The notes below the pieces were generated by a model. That model had not been told where the DNA came from. It searched no databases and saw only the letters and a list, made by a program, of their open reading frames with translations. From the NCBI GenBank assembly GCA_023230525.1, contig JALNXE010000058.1, forward strand, positions 1 to 28,311: a stretch of DNA of 28,311 nucleotides. The letters are read 5' to 3'. Position 1 is the first letter of the stretch. Each line of letters opens with the position of its first letter. This document shows, piece after piece, positions 6,456-14,917 of this stretch. Origin of the DNA: Desulfobulbaceae bacterium (GTDB lineage: Bacteria > Desulfobacterota > Desulfobulbia > Desulfobulbales > SURF-16). Made by a program: the position numbers and the translations under genes.

Positions 6456-7822
6456 ATCTGTCCCCTCTGTTCAACCCGCAATCGGTGGCGGTCATCGGGG
6501 TGTCAGCCAGCAATGACCGGCATCCCGCCAATGTCATCTTTTTTAAGAATCTGCTGCGTTATCCGGTCAAGACCTATGCGGTGAATGTCAAGGGCGGCGC
6601 TATCGACGGCGAGCAGGTTTTCCCTTCGGTGGGCGCTATCCCGGACAAAATCGATCTGGCGGTGATCGCGGTGCGGGCCGAATATGTGTCTGCCGTGCTG
6701 GAACAATGCATTGCCGCGGCGGTCAAAAGCGCCATTGTCATCTCCGGCGGCTTTGCCGAGGTGGGCCACGATGATCTGCAGGCCAGCCTGGTCAAGCTTG
6801 CCGCCGCTGCCGCTTTCCCCTTTGTCGGCCCCAACTGTCTGGGCATCTATTCTCCCGGGGTGGTGGATACCTTTTTTCTGCCCACGGAGCGCATGGTGCA
6901 GCCGGCCGCAGGCGATGTGGCCGTGGTCAGCCAGAGCGGCGGCATCCTGGTTGATCTGCTGGTCAAATTCGCCCGGGAGGGGGTCGGCATATCAAGCGCC
7001 ATCAGCATCGGCAACAAGGCCTCTATCCGCGAACTGCAGCTGCTGGAATTTCTTGATGACGATCCGCGCACCGGGGTCATGGTTTTCTATGTGGAAGGTT
7101 TTGCCAAGAACGAGGGCCGCGCTTTTGTCCAGCGGGCGGCGCGATGCCGTAAGCCGGTCATCGTGCTCAAGGCCGGCAAGACCAGCGAGGGCGGCCGGGC
7201 CGTGTCCAGCCATACCGCCTCGCTGGCCGGTGATTACGCGGTGTTTGCCTCGGTCCTGGCTCAGCACGGCATCATTGAGGCGCACGATGAACTGGAACTT
7301 GTATCATACTGTGAGGCCTTGAGCTGCTATCCCGACACGGTGATCAAGGGGCGGGTGGGCATTATCAGCGGCAGCGGCGGCCACGGGGCCATGGCGGTGG
7401 ACGCCTGCGTCCTCGGCGGGTTGAGCGTGCCGCATTTCAGCGAGGCCGTGCAGCAATCCCTGCGCAACCGCCTGTCGGAGAGCATCCGCGCCATCGCCTC
7501 GGTGGCCAATCCGGTGGATCTGACCGGCAGCGCGGTGGAGAATGACTTTATCGCCGCGGTGGAGGCCTTCTGCGAGATCGAAGACATTGACAGCATCCTG
7601 CTGCTGCTGCTGCCCTATCTGCCCGGCATCACCGCTGATCTCGGGGCGCGGCTGAGCAAGGTGTACCGCCGCCACGGCAAGCCATTGATCGCCTATGTGC
7701 CCCATGTTGAAAAGTATCGGATGCTCATCGAGGGCTTTGAACTCAACCGGGTGCCGGTGGCCTCCTCGATTGAAAGCGCTGTGCATATGACCCAAGTTCT
7801 CAGGAGATGCCGCTTGTGTTGA
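6452..7822 (+). CDS. Acyl-CoA synthetase (ADP/NDP-forming), alpha subunit
   Basis: 456 residues from the ATG at 6452, which has GGGAGGG just upstream; this start puts the family opening LFNPQSVAVIGVSASNDR at the N-terminus. Order of domains: CoA-binding Rossmann domain (about 5-130, with VGPNCLGIY), then two succinyl-CoA-ligase-like domains (SQSGGILVDLLVKFA, SIGNKASI, and GKTSEGGRAVSSHTASLAGD). His254 in SSHTAS is the expected phosphorylated histidine of ADP-forming acetyl-CoA synthetases. The reaction is acyl-CoA + ADP + Pi to acid + CoA + ATP, giving substrate-level ATP in anaerobes, or the reverse. The beta subunit is the next gene. Acyl substrate (acetyl, aryl, or other) cannot be told. 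Confidence 0.93.
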   Translation: MNLSPLFNPQSVAVIGVSASNDRHPANVIFFKNLLRYPVKTYAVNVKGGAIDGEQVFPSVGAIPDKIDLAVIAVRAEYVSAVLEQCIAAAVKSAIVISGGFAEVGHDDLQASLVKLAAAAAFPFVGPNCLGIYSPGVVDTFFLPTERMVQPAAGDVAVVSQSGGILVDLLVKFAREGVGISSAISIGNKASIRELQLLEFLDDDPRTGVMVFYVEGFAKNEGRAFVQRAARCRKPVIVLKAGKTSEGGRAVSSHTASLAGDYAVFASVLAQHGIIEAHDELELVSYCEALSCYPDTVIKGRVGIISGSGGHGAMAVDACVLGGLSVPHFSEAVQQSLRNRLSESIRAIASVANPVDLTGSAVENDFIAAVEAFCEIEDIDSILLLLLPYLPGITADLGARLSKVYRRHGKPLIAYVPHVEKYRMLIEGFELNRVPVASSIESAVHMTQVLRRCRLC

Positions 7823-8535
7823 AAAATGAGATGATGGAGATGCTGCGGCAAGCCAGGAAGAACGGCTGGCTGATGGAACCGCAGGCCAAGGCCCTCTTTG
7901 CCTCGGCCGCCCTGCCGGTGCCCCGCTTTGCCTGGGCCCGGAATCTGCCGGAAAGTCTGCAATGTGCCGCTGTAATCGGCTATCCCCTGGTGGCCAAGGT
8001 GGTGTCCCCGGCCGTGATCCATAAGTCGGAGGCGGGCGGGGTGGCGGTGGGCATTGCCGACAACCGGCAGCTGCAGCAGTTTTATGAAAAGGTCAGCGGT
8101 TTGAACGGTTTTGCCGGGCTGCTGCTGGAAGAAATGGTGTCCGGCACGGAATTGATCGTGGGGGCCAAGATCGACAACCAGTTCGGGCTGGTTATTCTGC
8201 TGGGCATCGGCGGCACCAGTGTGGAGATCTATGGTGACGTGGCCATCAGGATGGCTCCCCTGACCCCGGCGGATGTCCACTCCATGCTGCATGAGCTGAA
8301 GGGCGGGCGGCTGCTGTCCGGTTACCGCGGCAAGGAGGCGATCAATAAGGAGGAGCTGGCCCGGGTGCTGGTTGCTTTCGCCGGGCTGGTGCAGGACCTG
8401 GTTCCCTATATCGAGTCGATTGATCTGAACCCCCTGCTCTGTTCCGGGGAGGGATGCGTCATTGCCGATGCCCGGATCATGCTCGGCGATGTTTTTATGA
8501 AAACTGGCGAGGCTGACCCGTCTTTTAGCGGATAA
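7816..8535 (+). CDS. Acyl-CoA synthetase (ADP-forming), beta subunit, ATP-grasp
   Basis: 239 residues from GTG at 7816. The ATG at 7807 abuts AGGAG directly and could not be read with it; GTG 7816 (9-base spacing) or TTG 7819, which overlaps the alpha stop as TTGA, are more credible. ATP-grasp_5 features: GYPLVAKVVSPAVIHKSEAGGV, LLLEEMVSGTELIVGAKIDNQFGLVILLGIGG, IESIDLNPLL. The His in VIHKSEAGG (about residue 69) corresponds to the second phospho-relay His of two-subunit enzymes. The domain binds ADP/ATP and pairs with the alpha subunit to form the complete enzyme. Overlap with the alpha gene points to coupled, stoichiometric synthesis. Confidence 0.92.
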   Translation: MLKNEMMEMLRQARKNGWLMEPQAKALFASAALPVPRFAWARNLPESLQCAAVIGYPLVAKVVSPAVIHKSEAGGVAVGIADNRQLQQFYEKVSGLNGFAGLLLEEMVSGTELIVGAKIDNQFGLVILLGIGGTSVEIYGDVAIRMAPLTPADVHSMLHELKGGRLLSGYRGKEAINKEELARVLVAFAGLVQDLVPYIESIDLNPLLCSGEGCVIADARIMLGDVFMKTGEADPSFSG

Positions 8536-8551
8536 GGATTACGAGGAAGGC

Positions 8552-9499
8552 ATGGAATATAAGGATTATTATAAGACCCTTGGGGTGGCGAGGGACGCCG
8601 GCCAGGATGAAATCAAAAGGGCCTACCGGAAGCTGGCCCGCAAATATCATCCGGATGTCAACAAGGCTGCGGATGCGGAAAAACATTTCAAGGAAATCGG
8701 CGAGGCCTATGAGGTATTGAAGGACCCGGAAAAAAGAACGGCCTATGACCACATCGGCACCCGCTGGCAGGAGGGGCAGGAGTTCCGTCCACCGCCTGAC
8801 TGGAATGCCGGTTTTGAGTTCAGCGGCGGCGGTTTCGGCGATGCCTCGGGCCATTACAGCGATTTTTTTGAGGAGCTGTTCGGCCGGGCCGGTATGGGAA
8901 GCAGTTTCCATGGGCGCCGCGGCGGCATGCGGGCTAAAGGCGAGGATCACCATGCCAAGATCATGATCAATCTTGAGGATTCCTTTACCGGTGCGGTGCA
9001 GACCATTACCCTGCAGCTTACCGAAGTGGATGCGACGGGCCGGCTGGTGGCGCTGCCGCATACGTTGAACGTGCGCATTCCCAAGGGGATCATGGCAGGC
9101 CAGTCCATTCGTCTGGCCCGGCAGGGGGGGCAGGGCATGGGCGGCGGTCCCCGGGGGGATCTCTATATCGAGGTCGCCTTTCACCCCCATCCGCTGTTTA
9201 AGCCGGACAAAAAGGACATCTATCTGGAACTGCCGATCACCCCGTGGGAGGCGGCGCTTGGCGCCACGGTGCCGGTGCCGACCCTGGACGGCAGGGTGGA
9301 GATGAAAATTCCCCCCGGTTCCCAGTCCGGGCAGAAGCTGCGTCTGAAAAACAGGGGATTGCCCGGCACAACCCCGGGCGACCAGTTCGTGGTGCTGAAG
9401 GTGGTGGTGCCCAGGGCTGACTCGGAGGCAGCAAGGGAAATCTATGAAAAAATGGCGGCCGTCATGCCGATGAATCCGCGCAGCGCTCTTGGAGTCTGA
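8552..9499 (+). CDS. cbpA: CbpA-type DnaJ co-chaperone
   Basis: 315 residues with a GAGGAAGG ribosome site. J domain at residues 1-70 (YKDYYKTLGV, KYHPDVNK with HPD at 33-35, FKEIGEAYEVL), then a glycine/phenylalanine-rich stretch (about 75-125) and two C-terminal substrate-binding domains (from about 130; NVRIPKGIMAGQSIRL, GDLYIEVAFHPHPLFK, VPTLDGRVEMKIPPGSQSGQKLRLKNRGLPG). There is no zinc-finger domain, so it is CbpA rather than DnaJ. It should deliver unfolded proteins to DnaK and stimulate its ATPase. The modulator gene cbpM follows three bases later, the known partner arrangement. Confidence 0.95.
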   Translation: MEYKDYYKTLGVARDAGQDEIKRAYRKLARKYHPDVNKAADAEKHFKEIGEAYEVLKDPEKRTAYDHIGTRWQEGQEFRPPPDWNAGFEFSGGGFGDASGHYSDFFEELFGRAGMGSSFHGRRGGMRAKGEDHHAKIMINLEDSFTGAVQTITLQLTEVDATGRLVALPHTLNVRIPKGIMAGQSIRLARQGGQGMGGGPRGDLYIEVAFHPHPLFKPDKKDIYLELPITPWEAALGATVPVPTLDGRVEMKIPPGSQSGQKLRLKNRGLPGTTPGDQFVVLKVVVPRADSEAAREIYEKMAAVMPMNPRSALGV

Positions 9500-9502
9500 G
9501 AT

Positions 9503-9817
9503 ATGGCCAAAAAAAGAGATGAAAATTATCTGTTTCAGCCGCTGACCGGCATGATCCTTGACGATCAGGCCAGGCTTTCTCTCGAAGAATTGTGTGAAAT
9601 CTGCGGTATCAGCGCGGAAACCATTGTCGATATGATCGATGAAGGACTGCTTGAGCCCCAGGGCAGGGTGCCCGGTGAATGGCGTTTCCGGTGTTATGAG
9701 GTCCGCCGCGTGCAGGTCGCCTTGCGTCTCCAGCAGGATCTCCGGGTCAATCTGCCGGGGGCGGCCCTGATTCTCGATCTGCTCGAGGAGCTGGAGGAAC
9801 TCAGGCGGCGCCTGTGA
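9503..9817 (+). CDS. cbpM: Chaperone modulator CbpM (MerR-like)
   Basis: 104 residues. A MerR-like helix-turn-helix (SLEELCEICGISAETIVDMIDEGLLEP, about 26-52) is followed by WRFRCYEVRRVQVALRLQQDL and the helical tail DLLEELEELRRRL. CbpM of E. coli binds the J domain of CbpA and blocks it from activating DnaK. Start is the ATG 3 bases after the cbpA stop, so both come from one message. Membership is supported mainly by position and by the typical VNLPGAALILDLLEEL segment. Confidence 0.88.
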   Translation: MAKKRDENYLFQPLTGMILDDQARLSLEELCEICGISAETIVDMIDEGLLEPQGRVPGEWRFRCYEVRRVQVALRLQQDLRVNLPGAALILDLLEELEELRRRL

Positions 9818-10036
9818 CGGGATTTGTGGTTGCCGCGGTATTTGGTCTGGGGGAGACCCTGGAGTCTGTCTGCGGTTCATCGCCGGATATGGTTGGTTGC
9901 TGCGGGGCGGAGAGATCCCGCCTCTGCGCCGCGGCATGGAAAACCTGAAGGCAAGTGAAGGATGCCATTTACCTGAGCCGCGCGGAGATCGCCGGATCTA
10001 CGTCTGCAGTCTTTGCGCAAGAGAGGATTGCCTGCC

Positions 10037-12184
10037 GTGAATAATCACAATGTGTCCATGGAGTTTCCCAATCTTCCCGCCCGGCTGAGCGGGCTTGCCG
10101 ATCTGGCCGAGAATCTCTGGTGGAGCTGGAACCCTGCGGCCCGCATGCTCTATAAAATGATCGACCGCCAGGCCTGGAAGGCCAGTGTGCACAACCCGGA
10201 CAAAATGCTGCGGGATCTGCCCCGGGAGGTGCTGGAGGCTGCGGCGAAAAAGCCGGATTATATGCGCTACTATGATCTGGTCATGTCCCGCTACCGCAAA
10301 TACATGGCTAACCGGTCCTGTTCTTTTTTCCCTGGCGCCGGCGGTTCCTCTCCGGTGACCATCGCCTATTTCAGCGCCGAATACGGCCTGCACCGCTCCC
10401 TGCCCTTTTATGCCGGGGGCTTGGGGTTTCTGGCCGGGGATTTCCTCAAGGAGTGCAGCGATCTGAACGTGCCGCTCATTGCCGTGGGATTCATGTATCC
10501 GGAAGGGTATGTCAACCAGCGGATCAGTGAATCGGGCTGGCAGGAAAATGTCAGCACCCGGCTTGACCGCAATCAGGCTGCGATTGCCAAGGTTCTCGAC
10601 GCTGACGGCAACCATCTGATCGTGCAGGTGCCGGTGGTCGAACCGCCCATTTATGTGGGGGTGTGGAAGGTCGAGGTGGGCCGGGTGCCGCTCTATCTGC
10701 TCGATACGGACATCGAGGCAAATGATCCCTGGAACCGGGGGATTTCCGCCAGGCTCTACACCGGCGACCTGGAACAGAGGCTGCGGCAGGAGATTGTCCT
10801 GGGCATCGGCGGCATGGAGGTGCTGGAGGCCCTGCATGTCAAGCACTCCATCGTCCATCTCAATGAGGGGCATGCCGCCTTTGCCCTTTTTGAGAGGCTG
10901 CGGGACCGTCTGCAAAACGGCTTCTCCAAGGAGGAGGCCTTCATAAACGTGCGGCAGACCACGGTTTTTACCACCCATACGCCGGTGCCCGCCGGCCATG
11001 ATGTTTTCCCTTTTCCGTTGATGGACAAATATTTCCGTGACTTCTGGCCCTCTCTGCAGATGGATCGGGATACCTTCCTCAATCTGGGGGTGCATCCTGA
11101 AGAGCCGAATAAAGGTTTTAATATGACGGCGTTCGCCCTGCGCCTGTCCGGCTGCCGCAACGGCGTCAGCCGCAAACACGGGGAGGTCGCCAACCGGATG
11201 TGGCAGGGGCTCTGGGCCGGGGAGGCCAAGGAGGGGGCTGCCATTGACTTTGTCACCAACGGGGTGCATGTCCCCACCTGGATCGAGCCGAAAATGGAGC
11301 TTCTTTTCAACAAATATCTGGGGCCGGACTGGCAGGCGGATCATGACAACCCCTATCTGTGGGAACTGATTGATGAGATCCCGGATGAAGAGCTGTGGAA
11401 AACCCACGTCTGGCTGAAAATAAAGCTTTTCAACGTTATCCGGGAGCGGGCCAGGCAACGGTGGACCAATGACCGCTCACATCCCTCAGTGGCCCTGGCC
11501 TGCGGTACCCTGCTCGACCCCTCGGTGCTGACCATCGGCTTTGCCAGAAGATTTGCCACCTATAAACGGGCCGACCTGATTCTGCAGGATGAGCAGCGGC
11601 TGAGGGCACTGATCGGCAGCCAGCAGCAGCCGATCCAGATTATCTTTGCCGGCAAGGCCCATCCGGCGGATGATCCCGGCAAACTCATGCTGCAGAAAAT
11701 TTTCAACGCGGCCCGCAATCCGGATTTTAACGGCAGGATCGCCTTTGTGGAGGATTACGGGGAACAGGTTGCCCAGTACCTGGTGCACGGGGTCGATGTC
11801 TGGCTGAACAACCCCGTTTCACCCATGGAGGCCTGCGGCACCAGCGGCATGAAGGCCTCGCTCAACGGGGTGCCGCAGTGCAGCATCCCTGACGGGTGGT
11901 GGCTGGAGGCCTATAACGGAGAGAACGGCTGGTCGTTTGACGGCGGGCACATTGAAGGCCTGCGTGACAAAATCGATGCGGATTCACTGTATCAGGTGCT
12001 GGAGGGAAAAATTATCCCTCTTTACTATCAGGTGAACGAGGATGGTATTCCCACCGGCTGGGTGCAAGTGATGAAGAATGCCATCAAAAGCACGGCGGCC
12101 CAATTCTCCGCCCGGCGGATGGTGCGGGAATATGTCGAGAAATTTTACAGCAAGGCCGCCCGGTTTACCACGGAGGTGGCCTGA
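10037..12184 (+). CDS. glgP: Alpha-glucan phosphorylase, short form (GT35, GlgP-like)
   Basis: 715 residues from GTG 10037, which has GAGAGG 10 bases upstream; a TTG at 10013 is also open but lacks a clear ribosome site. N-terminus carries LAENLWWSWNPAAR, the mark of the TIGR02094-type phosphorylases. Then YFSAEYGLHRSLPFYAGGLGFLAGD, HLNEGHAAFA, FTTHTPVPAGHD, VTNGVHVPTW, GFARRFATYKRADL, IIFAGKAHPADDPGK and the pyridoxal-phosphate lysine in EACGTSGMKASLNG (Lys about 606). The enzyme releases glucose-1-phosphate from alpha-1,4-glucan in the cytoplasm. A second phosphorylase of the classical long type lies at 25697-28183, so the genome holds two subfamilies. It is followed convergently by the carbonic anhydrase gene. 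Confidence 0.95.
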   Translation: MNNHNVSMEFPNLPARLSGLADLAENLWWSWNPAARMLYKMIDRQAWKASVHNPDKMLRDLPREVLEAAAKKPDYMRYYDLVMSRYRKYMANRSCSFFPGAGGSSPVTIAYFSAEYGLHRSLPFYAGGLGFLAGDFLKECSDLNVPLIAVGFMYPEGYVNQRISESGWQENVSTRLDRNQAAIAKVLDADGNHLIVQVPVVEPPIYVGVWKVEVGRVPLYLLDTDIEANDPWNRGISARLYTGDLEQRLRQEIVLGIGGMEVLEALHVKHSIVHLNEGHAAFALFERLRDRLQNGFSKEEAFINVRQTTVFTTHTPVPAGHDVFPFPLMDKYFRDFWPSLQMDRDTFLNLGVHPEEPNKGFNMTAFALRLSGCRNGVSRKHGEVANRMWQGLWAGEAKEGAAIDFVTNGVHVPTWIEPKMELLFNKYLGPDWQADHDNPYLWELIDEIPDEELWKTHVWLKIKLFNVIRERARQRWTNDRSHPSVALACGTLLDPSVLTIGFARRFATYKRADLILQDEQRLRALIGSQQQPIQIIFAGKAHPADDPGKLMLQKIFNAARNPDFNGRIAFVEDYGEQVAQYLVHGVDVWLNNPVSPMEACGTSGMKASLNGVPQCSIPDGWWLEAYNGENGWSFDGGHIEGLRDKIDADSLYQVLEGKIIPLYYQVNEDGIPTGWVQVMKNAIKSTAAQFSARRMVREYVEKFYSKAARFTTEVA

Positions 12185-12187
12185 GAC

Positions 12188-12203
12188 GGGCGGCTATGCG
12201 CCC
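12188..12203. terminator. Small stem-loop in the convergent gap
   Basis: GGGCG (12188-12192) pairs with CGCCC (12199-12203) in the 24-bp gap between glgP and can stops. It is short and lacks a T-tract. Confidence 0.25.
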
Positions 12204-12208
12204 CTGGC

Positions 12209-12838
12209 CTATTTCATGCGGTGGATCTCGGATATTTCGTCGAGTCCGGTGATGCAGACGCGTAAATCTTTGATGATGCCGTCCTCCAGACCGTAGACCC
12301 AGCCATGGACCGCCAGCTCCCGCCCGGCTTTCCAGGCATTCTGCACAATGGTGGTGTGGCAGACGTTGGCCACCTGTTCCACCACGTTCAGTTCACAGAG
12401 TAGTTTGAATCTGTCCGCCTCATTTTCCAGGGCCTCGATTTTTTCCTGGTGAAAGCGGTAAACATCCTTGATGTGCCGCAGCCAGTTATCAATCAGGCCA
12501 TGTTCCTTGCTTTCCAGGGCCGCCTTGATGCCGCCGCAGCCATAATGGCCGCAGACAATGATATGTTTGACTCTCAGCACCTCAACGGCATATTGGATGA
12601 CTGACAGGCAGTTCAAGTCGGTATGGACGACGACATTGGCAATATTGCGGTGGACGAATATCTCCCCCGGCACCAGGCCGACAATCTGATTTGCCGGCAC
12701 GCGGCTGTCGGCGCAGCCGATCCATAAATACTCGGGACTCTGTTGCTTGGACAGTCTGGCGAAGAAGCCGGGGTCTGCTTCCGTAGTCTTTGCCGCCCAT
12801 TTTTTATTTTTCTCAAAAAGATGTTTTAAGCGTCGCAT
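12209..12838 (-). CDS. can: Beta-class carbonic anhydrase (Can type)
   Basis: 209 residues, normal for the Can family. Zinc ligands are visible: Cys in IGCADSRVPANQ (about residue 42), with Asp and Arg of the CxDxR dyad, and His and Cys in CGHYGCGG (about 98-101). Family signatures VHRNIANVV, NCLSVIQYAVEVL, KHIIVCGHYGCGG, NWLRHIKDV, LCELNVVEQVANV and HGWVYGLEDGIIKDL are intact. It interconverts CO2 and bicarbonate in the cytoplasm, supplying bicarbonate for carboxylations. It is a single gene with a possible AGGTG ribosome site. No operon partner is obvious. Confidence 0.97.
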   Translation of the reverse strand: MRRLKHLFEKNKKWAAKTTEADPGFFARLSKQQSPEYLWIGCADSRVPANQIVGLVPGEIFVHRNIANVVVHTDLNCLSVIQYAVEVLRVKHIIVCGHYGCGGIKAALESKEHGLIDNWLRHIKDVYRFHQEKIEALENEADRFKLLCELNVVEQVANVCHTTIVQNAWKAGRELAVHGWVYGLEDGIIKDLRVCITGLDEISEIHRMK

Positions 12839-13177
12839 GGCGCACCTGTCGGGCAGTGATCAGTTTTTATGAGCAAAAATTGCGGTGAAAAAAGGCTCCC
12901 CGGTATTTGGCCCGGACCACCTCCCGCAAATTGACGGTTGTCAGGCATTGGCCGGGGGGGATTTCGGGTCTGTCTTGCGCTGTGGCTTTCATTTTAGCTT
13001 AATGGGGCATGGGAATTTTTGGCCTGCGCCGGTGATGGAGCAAATCGCCATCCCTTGCTTATTAGCATTAATGAAATAAAAATTCGATAATTATATCGCT
13101 GAAAAAAGCTAGGGCGCCGTCCCAGGCGGGTTGGCTGGCGGCAGGGGCGGAGGGGCGGTTCACGACCGGGCCCGATT
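12839..13177. other. 339-bp gap with no gene
   Basis: The gap lies between two minus-strand genes and probably holds the can promoter. The stretch 13060-13110 is AT-rich and contains a TATAAT on the minus strand (13095-13090), inside the inverted repeat CGATA-ATTA-TATCG (13085-13098), but no matching -35. The rest is GC-rich with no convincing reading frame. Confidence 0.4.
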
Positions 13178-13528
13178 TTATTGGACGCAGTGGCCGATGA
13201 ATTGGTTCAGCTGCTTTGTCTGGGCAGGGGAAAGCTGGTTGAAGGTGACACAATGGTATCTGGTCCGCACCATATCCGTTGGGATGCGGTAATCGCCAAC
13301 AGTCCGGACAGGAAGATTCCGCAGGTTCATCCCTTCATAGACCACATCCAGTCTGTCCGGGTTTTTGAACCACTGCTCGTGGCCGACATACCGGAAAACA
13401 AGGCCGGTTTCGTCGATCTGGATGATATGAAAGGGGATGGCCAGATCCAGGATGGCCAGGGTGCGGTCTTTTATCTTGAGCCGCCTGCCGTCATTGCCGC
13501 TGGACAACTCGGGATGCGCTGCTTTCAT
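13178..13528 (-). CDS. PilZ-like domain protein
   Basis: 116 residues, with AGAGG seven bases before the ATG. The sequence reads as a single small beta-barrel domain: GNDGRRLKIKDRTLAIL, a turn at QIDETGLVFRYVG, LDVVYEG, and the end RTRYHCVTFNQLSPAQTKQLNQFIG. This layout matches small single-domain PilZ proteins of Desulfobacterota, which bind cyclic di-GMP or act as degenerate adaptors. The RxxxR motif is not clear and DxSxxG is replaced by DETGLVF, so nucleotide binding is doubtful. It stands alone on the minus strand, with an A-rich tract upstream (13617-13638). Confidence 0.6.
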   Translation of the reverse strand: MKAAHPELSSGNDGRRLKIKDRTLAILDLAIPFHIIQIDETGLVFRYVGHEQWFKNPDRLDVVYEGMNLRNLPVRTVGDYRIPTDMVRTRYHCVTFNQLSPAQTKQLNQFIGHCVQ

Positions 13529-13810
13529 GATAGGCCTCTTTGCGGGTGTCAGTTATCCCGCCTCAAGTTTTTTTCATCTGTTCAGTGTTAAAGCAATTAC
13601 GGTACCACGTTGTGGTTTTATTTTTTTTCTTTTGATTAAAGCAGGTTAGCCCGAAAGGGTTGGCGCGGACCAATGGGATGGTTGGGCTTTTGCCCGATAA
13701 TGAGGTGAAATGGCCCAGGATCTGGCCTGTTACCGGTCAGTTTCTGGCGGGGTTAGCCGGGGCGGCAGACGGGGTTGGCGGCTGTTTGTTCCCCGCTGCT
13801 GCCGGTTCTC
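13529..13810. other. 282-bp gap with structured and T-rich elements
   Basis: There is no gene here. The stem ACCAC-GTT-GTGGT (13604-13616) is followed on the plus strand by TTTATTTTTTTTCTTTT, which looks like a terminator for rightward transcripts, or, on the minus strand, an A-rich tract upstream of the PilZ-like gene. A second short stem, GGGC-TTTT-GCCC, is at 13684-13695. Confidence 0.35.
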
Positions 13811-14914
13811 TCATTCCATCCGTTTCTTGAAGAGCCAGGTGGCGGTGGAGAGGGTAATCGCGGCGATGACGGCCATGGGCCAGGTCTGTTGCCAGACCAG
13901 GACGGCGGTGATGTCCTTGAGAAAGATACCCCGGACGATGGTCATGAAGTAACGCAGGGGATTGCCCAGGGTGATGGTCTGCAGCCACGGGGGCATGTTT
14001 TCGATGGGGCTGGCGTAACCGGACAGGATGACCGCCGGCACCAGGAAGACGAAGGCCCCCAGGATCGCCTGCTGCTGGGTCATGGACAGCGACGAGATAA
14101 ACAGCCCGACGCCGATGATGGCCAGGAGAAACACCGCCATGCTGGCGTAAAGAAGCGGCAGGGAACCGTTGAACGGCACCCGCATGAGAAACACGGCGGC
14201 CAGCACCATGAAGGTTCCTTCAGCCATGGCGATGATAAGCGCCGGCACGGCCTTGCCCACCAGGATCTCCAGGGGGTGCAGCGGCGAAACCAGCAGCTGG
14301 TCAAAGGTGCCCATCTCCCGCTCCCGGGCTACGGACAGGCCGGTGACCAGCAGGCTGATCAGGGTGGTGAGGATGCATACCAGGCTCGGCACCGTATACC
14401 ACCTGAAATCGAGATTGGGATTGAACCAGTTGCGCACCACAAGTCTGGCTCCTTCTGGCCGGCCGCCGGCGGCAAGGCCTGCCTGAAAGTCATTCATCAT
14501 GCGTTGCGCATAGCCCTGGACGATCCCCGCCGTATTAGTCTTGCGGCCATCCAGAATAAAGCTTGCCTCGGCCAGCTGCCCGTTTTCGATATTGCGGGAA
14601 AAATCCTCGGGAATCCACAGCACGGCAATGGCCTGCTGCTCCTCGATGACCGGCGGCACCTCTGCCGCGCCGGTCAGGTGAAGGACCCGGCTGAAGGTGG
14701 CTGCGGCGGCAAAGTTCTGGGCCAGGGTCAGGGCCTGTTTGCCGTGGTCCAGGTTCAGGATGGCCAGGGTCTGGTTCTTTGCCTCCTGGGTGGCGGCAAA
14801 GGAGAAGACGAAGAGCTGGACCAGGGGAGGGACGATGAGCACGAAGCGGCTCTTCTTATCCCGCAGGATGGCCAGCAGTTCCTTGATAATCAGGGCGCGG
14901 ATGCGGCTGAACAT
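13811..14914 (-). CDS. ybhR: ABC-2 type transporter permease (YbhR-like)
   Basis: 367 residues with the ABC2_membrane_3 layout: one N-terminal membrane helix (VLIVPPLVQLFVFSFAA), a large periplasmic domain (about 45-170), then five membrane helices in the C-terminal half (VPSLVCILTTLISLLVTGL, ALIIAMAEGTFMVLAAV, YASMAVFLLAIIGVGLF and others). The conserved permease coupling motif SVAREREMGTFDQLLVSPL is present. It is the last gene of a five-gene leftward operon matching the order of E. coli cecR-ybhGFSR, three bases after the stop of its partner permease. Together they export drugs or other toxic compounds, with an HlyD-type adaptor protein spanning the periplasm. Confidence 0.92.
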   Translation of the reverse strand: MFSRIRALIIKELLAILRDKKSRFVLIVPPLVQLFVFSFAATQEAKNQTLAILNLDHGKQALTLAQNFAAAATFSRVLHLTGAAEVPPVIEEQQAIAVLWIPEDFSRNIENGQLAEASFILDGRKTNTAGIVQGYAQRMMNDFQAGLAAGGRPEGARLVVRNWFNPNLDFRWYTVPSLVCILTTLISLLVTGLSVAREREMGTFDQLLVSPLHPLEILVGKAVPALIIAMAEGTFMVLAAVFLMRVPFNGSLPLLYASMAVFLLAIIGVGLFISSLSMTQQQAILGAFVFLVPAVILSGYASPIENMPPWLQTITLGNPLRYFMTIVRGIFLKDITAVLVWQQTWPMAVIAAITLSTATWLFKKRME

Positions 14915-14917
14915 GGT

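Noticed and set aside
8525..9937. Minus-strand reading frame opposite cbpA and cbpM
   Set aside because: Antisense shadow; the plus-strand genes are convincing in order, spacing and motifs.
12885..13079. Small plus-strand reading frame of 64 codons in the can-PilZ gap
   Set aside because: No ribosome site, no recognisable composition, and it lies across probable promoter DNA of the minus-strand can gene.
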